Origin: Bacteroides timonensis
GTDB lineage: Bacteria > Bacteroidota > Bacteroidia > Bacteroidales > Bacteroidaceae
DNA: 64,000 nt
Direction of reading: 5' to 3'
Assembly (NCBI RefSeq): GCF_000513195.1
Contig: NZ_CBVI010000016.1
Location: 62,001-126,000 of the forward strand
Position 1 is the stretch's first letter, and each line of letters starts with the position of its first letter. The notes under the pieces are model-generated. The model had not been told where the DNA came from and did not search any database. It was given only the letters and a program-made list of their open reading frames with translations. A program made the translations under genes and the position numbers. This document shows positions 31,732-40,816 of the stretch, in pieces.

Positions 31732-34611
31732 TTACAATTTTACACTCTGCCGCTTCCCATCAAACTTCACCGTCACCCCCTTAGCCTTCGCGTCAAAAGG
31801 TTGCGGCTTATCCTTACTTACCTTTACAACGTTGAATATACGTTCTTTCAACATACCGGGAAATTCTCCTGCACGGTCACCAATAGTCAGAGTACCCTCC
31901 GCATCATTGTAAGTAAACGGGATGGTGGCATACTGTCCTTTTTCGTAGTTGTAATTCACACCTTCATCCTCGTACAAAGTGAACTCACCATCTTTACCCG
32001 CATATACATACAGTGTAATTTCTTCCGCAGGCTTCTCATCACTATACTGCATTTCCGGTCCGTAAGGCACAATAGCCCCTTCGCATACATAGAGCGGCAT
32101 GCGTTCATAGGGAGCGTCCACTTTCAACTGTTGCCCACCGGCCATGTACTTACCAGTATAGAAATCATACCAACCGCAAGTTGCCGGGAAATAGACTTCC
32201 CGATTGCGTGCACCATACTCATACACCGGAGCCGCCATCAACGCCGGACCAAACATAAACTGGTCACTGATATTATTCACCTTTGTATCTGCCGTAAAGT
32301 CCATTACCAGCGGACGCATAATCGTATAATCATCAAAATAAGTCATCCCGGCCAATGAATAAATATAAGGCATCATCGTATAGCGCAACTTCGTATAATA
32401 CACTATAGAACTATAAGCCGGATGTCCTTCGGGAGCTATATTCCACACCTCACGGAACGGATACTGTCCATGTGCACGGAACAACGGGCAGAATGCGCCA
32501 AACTGATACCAACGCGTATTCAACTCGCGCCATTCCTTATAGTCCGCATTCTCTTTTCCGGTCCTGTTGAATTCCTTTTGTCCGTCTTCATAGCGTTTTT
32601 CTACGCAGAATCCGCCAATGTCCATTGTCCAGTAAGGAATACCGCTGACTGCAAAATTCAGTCCGGCAGAAATCTGTGCCTTCATATCTTCCCAACGGGT
32701 AGCGATATCGCCACTCCACGTTGCGGTAGAATAACGTTGCAATCCGGCAAATCCCGAACGAGTCAGCAAGAATACACGCTTGTCATTGTCTACGGCACGT
32801 TGCCCGTCATAAATAGCCTCAGCATTCATCAACGCATACGCATTGAAATATTGATCGGACGGACCGAGAGCAGTCGGACCACATAAAGCTTTCCGGTAAG
32901 CCAAATCCGTGCAGTCGCGTACATTCGGTTCACTGGCATCCATCCACCAGGCATCAATTCCGAGGGGATAAAGATGATCTTCCATCTGTTTCCAGAACAG
33001 CTTCCGTGCACCCTCAGCATAAGCATCATAGAAAGAACCGACGTAGCCGGGGCCAATCCAGTCACGGATGCTGTCTTTAACGGCCTGCTGATACATCCAG
33101 CCTTTTTCATCAAACTCTTTATAATGTTCCGTAGTCATATAGAATTTCGGCCAAACGGAAATCATCATCTTGGCATTCAGGGCATGAATAGAATCTACCA
33201 TTCCTTTCGGATCAGGGAAACGAGCTTTGTCGAACTCATGACTACCCCAGGAATTTTCCGGCCAGTAGCTCCAATCGAGCACAATATTATCAATGGGAAT
33301 CTGACGTTTACGGAATTCCTTCAAAGCATCCAGTATTTCTTCCTGCGTCTTATAACGTTCGCGGCTCTGCCAGTATCCCATCGCCCACTTCGGCATGATT
33401 TGTGATTTTCCGGTCAGAGCACGATAGCCACTGATTACCTCGTCCATATCCTCGCCATAAACAAAATAATAATCAATTTCATTCTGCATTTCTCCCCACC
33501 ACGACTGTTTATTCTGTTCTTCAGCAGATACAGGAGACAACGCACGCAAACCGCAATAGGATACATATCCGTCAGGAATCCATTCAATTTTCAATGGAAC
33601 ACGTTTACCGGCTTTCAAATCGACGGCAAACTTATAACTGTTCGGGTTCCAAGCCGTACGCCAACGTTCGGGAACCACCAGTTCATTGTCAATATACACC
33701 TTCATATATCCTGCATAATAGAGGATGAAACGGAACCGGCCACTCTCCATCGGCTCAATTTCTCCTTCATACGTCACCTGTGAACCCATGAAAGGAAATC
33801 CTTCTGGTAAGTTCACGACTTTCGACAAATCTTCCGATTTCAGATGTTCAAAATAAACAGAATCTTCCCGGCGTACCAGTGTTTCCGCTGTTGATTTCTG
33901 AGAGGGTACGTATGTTCCTGTCAAAGCACCTTCCTTACCCTCCTTATCATAGAGTTTGAAAACTGTGCTTAACTGTGCATAATCACGCGGATCGCCGAAA
34001 CGGCAAAGCGAATAACTATCCCACAGAATACCGTAATTCTTATTGGAAACGATAAAAGGTACGGAAACCTTTGTATTATACTGGAAAAGTTCCTCGTTCT
34101 TACCTTTATAGTTGAATTCATCAGCCTGGTGTTGTCCCAGTCCGTAGAACGCCTCATCATCGGGTGACTGGAATACCTGACGTACCGTATACGCCTTTGT
34201 TCCCTGCACTTCGATAGGCTGGAAACTCCTGCCTTTCTCATCTTCCGCCAAAATCAGGTTACCGGAAGCATCGGTAAAACGTACTTCACCCGTAGATTTG
34301 GATACGATGGCGCACACCTCTGAGGTTTTTACCGAAACGACATCTTCACTTTCTTCCACGCTGAAATCCGTCTTATCTTTTTGAGGAACTATAATCAGGC
34401 TTTCCGCCTTTGAAAAGTTTTTTTCGGGAGTGGCCGACACATGAATCAACTTCTCTCCCATTACTTCAACCTTCACCTTTCGCACATCCGTCGGTTGCTG
34501 TTGTTCGACATTTACAATAATGCCGTTACTCGTCTTCTCATACCCGCCTCCGGAGCATGCCATCAGCATCCATCCTGCGAGCAAACAAACTGAAGTGTTT
34601 TTCAATTTCAT
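31732..34611 (-). CDS. Glycoside hydrolase family 31 alpha-xylosidase with PA14 insert (lipoprotein)
   Basis: A 959-residue lipoprotein (lipobox MAC, residues 17-19). GH31 enzymes are retaining; the alpha-xylosidases among them remove xylose from the non-reducing end of xyloglucan oligosaccharides. The N-terminal beta-domain has YGLGQHQADEFNYKG. A PA14-like insert covers about 228-360 (YEGEIEPMESGRFRFILYYA, then YIDNELVVPERW). The barrel has the nucleophile D558 in WWMDASEPN, WPKFYMTTEHYKEFDEKG, and the acid/base D635 in TWSGD. This layout (PA14 inserted in the N-domain) matches characterised Bacteroides xyloglucan alpha-xylosidases. It stands between the hybrid regulator and GH2. Alpha-glucosidase activity is the main alternative, but the GH2/GH3/GH5/GH43 company argues for xyloglucan. 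Confidence 0.92.
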   Translation of the reverse strand: MKLKNTSVCLLAGWMLMACSGGGYEKTSNGIIVNVEQQQPTDVRKVKVEVMGEKLIHVSATPEKNFSKAESLIIVPQKDKTDFSVEESEDVVSVKTSEVCAIVSKSTGEVRFTDASGNLILAEDEKGRSFQPIEVQGTKAYTVRQVFQSPDDEAFYGLGQHQADEFNYKGKNEELFQYNTKVSVPFIVSNKNYGILWDSYSLCRFGDPRDYAQLSTVFKLYDKEGKEGALTGTYVPSQKSTAETLVRREDSVYFEHLKSEDLSKVVNLPEGFPFMGSQVTYEGEIEPMESGRFRFILYYAGYMKVYIDNELVVPERWRTAWNPNSYKFAVDLKAGKRVPLKIEWIPDGYVSYCGLRALSPVSAEEQNKQSWWGEMQNEIDYYFVYGEDMDEVISGYRALTGKSQIMPKWAMGYWQSRERYKTQEEILDALKEFRKRQIPIDNIVLDWSYWPENSWGSHEFDKARFPDPKGMVDSIHALNAKMMISVWPKFYMTTEHYKEFDEKGWMYQQAVKDSIRDWIGPGYVGSFYDAYAEGARKLFWKQMEDHLYPLGIDAWWMDASEPNVRDCTDLAYRKALCGPTALGPSDQYFNAYALMNAEAIYDGQRAVDNDKRVFLLTRSGFAGLQRYSTATWSGDIATRWEDMKAQISAGLNFAVSGIPYWTMDIGGFCVEKRYEDGQKEFNRTGKENADYKEWRELNTRWYQFGAFCPLFRAHGQYPFREVWNIAPEGHPAYSSIVYYTKLRYTMMPYIYSLAGMTYFDDYTIMRPLVMDFTADTKVNNISDQFMFGPALMAAPVYEYGARNREVYFPATCGWYDFYTGKYMAGGQQLKVDAPYERMPLYVCEGAIVPYGPEMQYSDEKPAEEITLYVYAGKDGEFTLYEDEGVNYNYEKGQYATIPFTYNDAEGTLTIGDRAGEFPGMLKERIFNVVKVSKDKPQPFDAKAKGVTVKFDGKRQSVKL

Positions 34612-34669
34612 ATCTTTGTTTTTAAAGTTATTTTCTCCGAGTGTAAAAGTAGGAAATCATACAGTAAAC

Positions 34670-34700
34670 AAGCCCTCCCGATGTTGAAAGGAAAGGGCTT
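34670..34700 (-). terminator. Hairpin after the hybrid regulator
   Basis: Stem 34670-34676 with 34694-34700 (AAGCCCT/AGGGCTT, 7 bp), extended by an offset CC/GG pairing. It lies 48 bp past the regulator stop at 34748, so GH31 probably uses its own promoter. Near-consensus boxes TAACTTTA and TACTTTTA are seen in the rest of this 136-bp gap on the minus strand. Confidence 0.55.
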
Positions 34701-34747
34701 ATTTGATTTATAGAAATATCAGATGTTTCAACAATGGGTACTTTTTG

Positions 34748-37700
34748 TTATTTACCCTCCTTTTCCTGATATACAGAGGGTAAAACACCAAATTCATCCT
34801 TGAAATACTTACTGAAATATTTGGGGTTATTGAAGCCCACCTGATAGGCAACCTCCGACACATTCTGCTGGCTCTCGCGCAGAAGTTGTGCCGCACGTTT
34901 CAATCGGATAATACGAATAAATTCTATCGGAGTTTTACCGGTAATCTGCAACAGCTTTTTATAGAGATGCACCCGGCTCATGCCCAGTTCATGACTCAAT
35001 TCTTCCACAGACAAATCGGGACGGGCAATATGCGTCTCCACATACTTTATCGCATTCTCAATCAGCTTTTCGTCCATCGAAGTGATAACGATTTCACTCG
35101 GTTCGGGATCAATACGGGTGCGAAGTTTATTTTTGCTACTCAAATCTATCAGTTTGCGCATGCGCAAAATTAGTACCTCCATATTGAAAGGTTTCGTCAC
35201 ATAGTCATCCGCACCAATCGTCAGACCTTCCACCTTATTCTCTACGGATTGCTTGGCCGTAAGCAACACAAACGGAATATTACTTGTACGCTTGTCAGCC
35301 TTCACCCAACGGCACAGTTCGTTCCCGTCCATTTCAGGCATCATCACATCACAAACGATGATATCCGGCATCAATTCCGGTATCATCTGCCAGGCTATCT
35401 TTCCGTTTCCGGCAGATTCTATGCGGAAATACAGACTTAATGTATAGCGCATGAAAGAAACAAAATCTTCATTATCATCCACAATCAGTGCAAGTGGCTT
35501 CTTCCATTCTTCATCATTCAATTCTTCCACCGAAGCAAGTGCCACCGCATCCTCTTCCGCAGCTTCTTCCGAGAGTGGAGTCGCTACGTTCACCACCGAA
35601 TGTTTCACCGGAATATCTACCACAAACACACTGCCCGTACCCACATTGTCGAACACGCGCACCACACCGCCATGCAGCGTAACGTAATCGCGCACCAGAC
35701 TCAAACCGATACCACTCCCCGTACTGGGGTTACCATCGCCTTTACGCTCCGATTGATAGAAACGTTCGAATATACGTTCTTTATCAAGGTCGCTGATACC
35801 TACCCCCGTATCGGATACTTTGATTTCTAATGTTTCCGTAGTTCCTTTTATCAGTTCAAGAGAGACATCCACCCTCCCTCCATCCGGAGTAAACTTAAAC
35901 GCATTAGAAAGCAGATTCATCACTACCTTACCTATCTTATCCTCATCGAACGACATATTCAGCGATTCGATTGCCGAGAAAAAAGTAAGATGCACGTTCT
36001 TCTTTTCCGAAAGCATCAGGAATGAGTTGCATATAGAGTGAACATACGACACGATTTCTCCTTCGGAAAGGCTGAGATGCAGGCCTGCCACCTCATTCTT
36101 GCGGAAGTCCAGCAGCTGATTCACCAAATTCAGCAAGCGCGAGGCATTGCGGTGCATCAACTTCAGCTGACCCAGTTTCCTTTCATCCTTCGTCTCTTTT
36201 ATCATGCTCTCCAACGGTGAGATAATCAGCGTCAACGGAGTACGCAACTCGTGGCTCACATTGGTGAAGAAACGGAATTTCATTTGGTTCACCTCCTCAT
36301 TCCTCTCCGCCTCATGCTCCATCTGCTGTATCTTGAATTTATTACGCTCACGGCGCAGCACTGCATTGCGGGCAAGTATCAGTAGCCCCATCAGCAACAG
36401 AGCATAAATGACATACGCCCAAGGGGCCATCCAGAAAGGCGGCCGGATGATAATCTTAAGGCTCGCTTCCTCCGTCCCTGCATATCCGTCACCATTGACG
36501 GCTTTTACTTTCAGCTGGTAAGTACTGGGCGCCAGATTCGTGTAAGTGACGCGGTGCATATCGGCCGTACCCGACAGCCAGTCTTCGTTAAAACCTTCCA
36601 GCTTGTACAAATACCGGGTCTTATCAGGCACGATGTAATTGTCCGATGCAAACAGCACGGTGAAGACATTCTGTTTATAGTCGAGCTCTATCTCCCTGAC
36701 TTTATTCAACGACTCGCGCAGCAAGACGCGCCCTCCGTACTCCTTCCCGATTTCAATCTCTTCATTGAACAGCTGGAAGCCGGTAAACATCACCTTCGGC
36801 AGCGTAAGGTTATATTTGATGCCGTTGGGACTGAACGTATTGAGTCCGTACATGCCCCCCATCGCAATCTCCCCCGAAGTGAGCCGCTTGATGGAACGCT
36901 GATTGAACTCCGACCCTTGCAAACCATCCTTATCATCATATACATAATAATGGAATGCATAATCTGCGGTTTTAGTATCGATGGAAGGGATAATATTCAG
37001 TACCCCGTTCCCCGTGGTCACCCACATATTTTTGTTCTCATCCTCCGCGATACCGGCAATGTATTCCTTTGCTTCGTCCCGACCGGAAGAGACAATCTGC
37101 AAATGGTCGTTCTTCGGGTTATACAGATTCAGCCCATTGCGCGTTCCTATCCATATCAGTCCCCGGCTATCTTCATAAACCTGGTTTATACTTTGATTGG
37201 AGAAACGCTGGCTCCCCGACAGGTTACCTACCATATTGGTTATCTTCCGGGTGTTCAAATCCATAATGGCAACACCCGTAGAAGCGGTGCCGATAACAAG
37301 CCGATTGTCGCGGGTGATGCAGATAGAAGAAATATGATTGGAGATGAGGTCGGAATTAGCCATGGTATAGGTGATAAATTTCCCCGTCTTCGGATTCAGG
37401 CATTGCAGGCCTCCGCCTAACGTACCAATCCATATATTTCCATCCTTGTCTTCCGCCAGTGCCCAGACATTATTGTTAGCCAGTGAATTCTCATCTCCGG
37501 GACGGTTGCAGTAATTCACGAAGCGTTTACCGTCAAAACAGTCCAGACCTTCCCAGAAAGTGCCTATCCACAGTTTGCCGTCGGTTGCCTGCAACAAAGT
37601 GACCACTACATTGGAGGCTATGGAATTTCCCGTCCGTGAGTGGGTATATATTTTCTTTTCGTCCGTCCGTGAGTTCCAATGGATTAATCCGGCATCGTTG

Positions 37701-38797
37701 CTACCCAACCACAGGCAACTATTGCCACACTCTTCCAGGCAGTTGATATCGCCCAGGCGGTTGATGGAAAACTTAAAAATGCTCTCATTATAATAGGCCA
37801 CACCTTTCTTATAAGTCCCTATCCACATCACCCCGCTGTCATCCTCATAAAACACGTTAATGGTATTGTTGGGCAATCCGCGTTCATCATCCACATTATA
37901 AGTAAGTGAAACGGTTTCGCCTGTCGCCTTATTCCAGATGTCAATGCCATCCTGGTCTTTTCCAAACCAGATGCGCCCCTGCCTATCCTGGGCAATGGCA
38001 ACCACATGTGCCTGTCCCCTGTCGTTAAAGTCCCATTGCGACTGCCATTTCTTTTCCGGCAGATTATACGCCCACACGCCGGGAGAGCCGTATATCCATA
38101 AATCCTCGTCCTTATCCACATACAAGAAGAAAATATCGGTGCGGTTTCCCATCTTTTTCATTATATCCGTCAATTCCCACTTCACCTTTACTTCTTCACG
38201 GTCGATGCAGAACACGTGCCCGTTCTCATATACCAATACAACGCCATCCTTGCACTCAATCATATCGATAATGATACCTTCGGGTATTCCTTTCTCACCG
38301 AAAGGCAGGACATCCGCCTTTTTCTCTCCGGGACGGTAGCGATAACACCCCTTCCCGTCCACGGCAAACCACATATTCTTCAGGCTGTCTACAAATACAT
38401 GCCGGGGAGTCCCGTCTATTCCGATGTTCCACATCCAGGAACGCACATCACGCACAAAGTTTTCCGTATCCCAATTATATATGATATATCCATTCTCTCC
38501 GGTACGTATCCACAAACGGCCTTCACCGTCTTCCACTATTTTCTCGATGTAGCTGTCGGGCAAAGATGTGGGGTCATTATCCGAACTATAAAAGACTTTG
38601 AAACGATATCCGTCGTAACGCGTCAGGCCGGATGCGGTTCCGAACCACATAAAGCCTCTCGAATCCTTATAGATAGCATTAATTTGGTTGCTGGGCATCC
38701 CGTCCCTGACTTCCAGGTGCTTGAACATGAAATTGTGCGCAACGGCAGAGAAGCACATTACAACGACCAGTACAATAAGTAAAATCAATCTCTTCAT
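34748..38797 (-). CDS. Hybrid two-component system regulator (HTCS)
   Basis: A 1349-residue sensor and transcription factor in one chain. A signal/anchor segment leads to a periplasmic part with repeated regulator-propeller units (IWIGTxxGL type, e.g. MWFGTASGLTRYDGYRF, LWIGTFWEGLDCFDG, IWIGTLGGGLQCLNP) and a Y_Y_Y domain (about 700-790). A transmembrane helix lies around 800-820 (YVIYALLLMGLLILARNAV). The histidine kinase has H849 in SHELRTPL and an ATPase domain (NLLSNAFKFTPDGG, GSGIGLSLVRDY). The receiver domain has phospho-acceptor D1150 in VCDVMMPEMDG, and an AraC-type HTH pair ends the chain (LSHELGMSRVHLYKKLLQ, VAYQVGFNNPKYFSKYFK). In Bacteroides such regulators sense a breakdown oligosaccharide in the periplasm and activate the neighbouring PUL. 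Here the likely targets are the GH5, GH43 and GH31-GH2-GH3 genes. Confidence 0.96.
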   Translation of the reverse strand: MKRLILLIVLVVVMCFSAVAHNFMFKHLEVRDGMPSNQINAIYKDSRGFMWFGTASGLTRYDGYRFKVFYSSDNDPTSLPDSYIEKIVEDGEGRLWIRTGENGYIIYNWDTENFVRDVRSWMWNIGIDGTPRHVFVDSLKNMWFAVDGKGCYRYRPGEKKADVLPFGEKGIPEGIIIDMIECKDGVVLVYENGHVFCIDREEVKVKWELTDIMKKMGNRTDIFFLYVDKDEDLWIYGSPGVWAYNLPEKKWQSQWDFNDRGQAHVVAIAQDRQGRIWFGKDQDGIDIWNKATGETVSLTYNVDDERGLPNNTINVFYEDDSGVMWIGTYKKGVAYYNESIFKFSINRLGDINCLEECGNSCLWLGSNDAGLIHWNSRTDEKKIYTHSRTGNSIASNVVVTLLQATDGKLWIGTFWEGLDCFDGKRFVNYCNRPGDENSLANNNVWALAEDKDGNIWIGTLGGGLQCLNPKTGKFITYTMANSDLISNHISSICITRDNRLVIGTASTGVAIMDLNTRKITNMVGNLSGSQRFSNQSINQVYEDSRGLIWIGTRNGLNLYNPKNDHLQIVSSGRDEAKEYIAGIAEDENKNMWVTTGNGVLNIIPSIDTKTADYAFHYYVYDDKDGLQGSEFNQRSIKRLTSGEIAMGGMYGLNTFSPNGIKYNLTLPKVMFTGFQLFNEEIEIGKEYGGRVLLRESLNKVREIELDYKQNVFTVLFASDNYIVPDKTRYLYKLEGFNEDWLSGTADMHRVTYTNLAPSTYQLKVKAVNGDGYAGTEEASLKIIIRPPFWMAPWAYVIYALLLMGLLILARNAVLRRERNKFKIQQMEHEAERNEEVNQMKFRFFTNVSHELRTPLTLIISPLESMIKETKDERKLGQLKLMHRNASRLLNLVNQLLDFRKNEVAGLHLSLSEGEIVSYVHSICNSFLMLSEKKNVHLTFFSAIESLNMSFDEDKIGKVVMNLLSNAFKFTPDGGRVDVSLELIKGTTETLEIKVSDTGVGISDLDKERIFERFYQSERKGDGNPSTGSGIGLSLVRDYVTLHGGVVRVFDNVGTGSVFVVDIPVKHSVVNVATPLSEEAAEEDAVALASVEELNDEEWKKPLALIVDDNEDFVSFMRYTLSLYFRIESAGNGKIAWQMIPELMPDIIVCDVMMPEMDGNELCRWVKADKRTSNIPFVLLTAKQSVENKVEGLTIGADDYVTKPFNMEVLILRMRKLIDLSSKNKLRTRIDPEPSEIVITSMDEKLIENAIKYVETHIARPDLSVEELSHELGMSRVHLYKKLLQITGKTPIEFIRIIRLKRAAQLLRESQQNVSEVAYQVGFNNPKYFSKYFKDEFGVLPSVYQEKEGK

Positions 38798-38879
38798 GGC
38801 ATTAGGTATAAGGTGGTAGCTAACACATTACAAATGAAACAAAAAATTACTGTATAAACAAAGTTTTCCATAGAAAATA

Positions 38880-38912
38880 GGGAAGCCACTTCCCTCACAG
38901 AAGCCGCTTCCC
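38880..38912 (-). terminator. Hairpin after the second GH5 gene
   Basis: Outer stem GGGAAGC/GCTTCCC (7 bp) over 38880-38912, followed on the minus strand by TATTTTC. Between it and the GH5 stop at 38997 there are four copies of an AACCTAT-like motif (38930-38990) and an A-rich run. It separates the GH5 pair from the regulator gene. Confidence 0.55.
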
Positions 38913-38996
38913 AGAACCAATCAAAAAAAAACCTGTATTAAAAACCTATCTCTCAGCTAAGAGAACCTATATTTATGAAAAACCTATCTTTCCCAA

Positions 38997-40787
38997 TTAG
39001 TTTGCAATCCCCTCTATCAGAGCATCCAGTGCTTGCTGGTCATAAACCTTACAGGTATTGCGGTTAAAGAGAGCCATCGTATTGTCTCCATTATATCCAT
39101 TGTCCCAGTAGAAAGGAACAAGACCATACTTTCCGGCATTGGCAACCACCGTTTTCAGATAGTAAGCGCGCGAAGCCAAATGCTTGGTCAGCTCATCTCC
39201 GGTTAGGGAAGAACGCCTGTTGGCACCAAACTCACCCAAGATCACCGGAATGCCCTGGCTTACATATTTCATCTGCATCTTTTTGAAAAGAGCTTCCATT
39301 TCCGCTTCCGCACTTGCGTAACCGCCGGGTTGGTAGTTCCTGTCAGATCCGTCCACATGATATTCGGTTCCCCAGAAGTAGGCCATCTTTCCCCAGCTTT
39401 CATCTTTTTCCATTCCGCAGAAGTTCCACGGGGTGTAGTAGTGTATCTCCACCATCAGGCGGTCAGGTACATTATCCACAGGCAGCTGGCCATAATCCGA
39501 AGTATTCGTGATATCAGTATTGGGTCCCTGCACAATCAGGTTGCGAAGTGCATTGTTCCCACCTGTAGCACGCACGGCATCTATGAAGGTCTGTTCGTAT
39601 GACTTCAGCACTTCCATTTCAGTGGCATTGGCAGCATTGGGTTCGTTACATCCGGCAAATAGCAAATGTTCGTCATAGTCCTTGAACTTCTCGGCAATCT
39701 GCGTCCACAAAGCCTTCTGCACCTTGTTCACATTATCCTGTACGGCTGCTTTACAATTCTTTTCCAGCCAGCCTCCGTCATAGTGGATATTCAGGATGAC
39801 ATACATATTCTCGGCATAACAATAATCCACCACTTCCTGCACACGGTTCAGCCAGGAAGCTTTAATTGTATAGTCCGTCTCATTCTCCATATATCCATAC
39901 CAGGCACAAGGAATGCGCACTGCATTGAAACCGGCAGCTTTTACAGCACTGATCATTTTCTGTGTAGTTACGGGATTTCCCCATTTGGTTTCTCCCGGAT
40001 CCATGTCACTCAGCGAGTTCGTTCCCCACACAAAACCGTCTGCGTAAGTCACATTGCACGCTTCCAAAGAATTCCCCAGATTCCACCCGAGTTTTATCTT
40101 CGCAGCCAAAGTCATGGCATCACTCTCCATACCGACATCAGGCAACTCACCGGCAAGCTGCTTTACAGTAACAGTCTCTGTAAAATCTCCCAGAGTAAAG
40201 GTGATGGTTCCTTCGCGAGCCTCACCATAATGGGCGGCAATGCTAAAGGTTTTAGTCACCGCAGACATTGCACGGGTATTAGTCTCACGTATCCAGCTAT
40301 CATGAATAGTGACCGTGACATCGCCATTCGCTTTCAGATTCACCGTAAAGATTCCACCTTCGGCAGCAACCGCTTCAGGAGAACAAGATTCTACAATCAG
40401 TCCGTTGGCTGCCACCTGCACAACGTTGAACGTTTCCGTCAAACCACCGCCGTTCACGGTAATAGTGGCAGTGCGTTCCACCGCATCAGGATTTTCTTCC
40501 ACCGTCACCGTATATTTAAGGACTGTAGCCGAAGCGGAAGCAGCGGGAGTTACCGTACACCAATCCTGATTGCTGGTGACTTCCAGTGACACATTCGACT
40601 TGATAGAAAGTGTGCTCGCTCCTCCTGTTTTGGAGAAATTCATTCCATTCGTCAGAATGTTTTCGGAAATTACGATTTCCGGCGCAGCCGGCTCATCATT
40701 ACTGTCAGAACAAGCTGTCAAGACAGGAAAAAGGGACAGTACGGACAGTACCAGGCAAATCCCCAGTTGTTTAATAGTATTTTTCAT
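38997..40787 (-). CDS. GH5 endo-glucanase with two BACON domains (lipoprotein)
   Basis: A 596-residue surface lipoprotein (lipobox LTAC, residues 23-26). Two BACON domains follow at about 50-127 and 130-212; these all-beta modules usually act as spacers or binding domains in Bacteroides enzymes. The GH5 catalytic barrel runs from about 224 to the end. Its marks are KLGWNLGNSLEA, RIPCAWYGYM, the acid/base E382 in AGCNEPNAAN and the nucleophile E519 in VILGEFGANRR. This resembles subfamily GH5_4, which includes the xyloglucan-specific endo-glucanases of Bacteroides. It is likely to cut the polymer backbone at the cell surface. It is 29 bp downstream of the other GH5 gene and shares a first BACON domain very similar to it. 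Confidence 0.9.
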   Translation of the reverse strand: MKNTIKQLGICLVLSVLSLFPVLTACSDSNDEPAAPEIVISENILTNGMNFSKTGGASTLSIKSNVSLEVTSNQDWCTVTPAASASATVLKYTVTVEENPDAVERTATITVNGGGLTETFNVVQVAANGLIVESCSPEAVAAEGGIFTVNLKANGDVTVTIHDSWIRETNTRAMSAVTKTFSIAAHYGEAREGTITFTLGDFTETVTVKQLAGELPDVGMESDAMTLAAKIKLGWNLGNSLEACNVTYADGFVWGTNSLSDMDPGETKWGNPVTTQKMISAVKAAGFNAVRIPCAWYGYMENETDYTIKASWLNRVQEVVDYCYAENMYVILNIHYDGGWLEKNCKAAVQDNVNKVQKALWTQIAEKFKDYDEHLLFAGCNEPNAANATEMEVLKSYEQTFIDAVRATGGNNALRNLIVQGPNTDITNTSDYGQLPVDNVPDRLMVEIHYYTPWNFCGMEKDESWGKMAYFWGTEYHVDGSDRNYQPGGYASAEAEMEALFKKMQMKYVSQGIPVILGEFGANRRSSLTGDELTKHLASRAYYLKTVVANAGKYGLVPFYWDNGYNGDNTMALFNRNTCKVYDQQALDALIEGIAN

Positions 40788-40816
40788 CTTATTTCTTTTT
40801 TATCATTAGCCTTAAT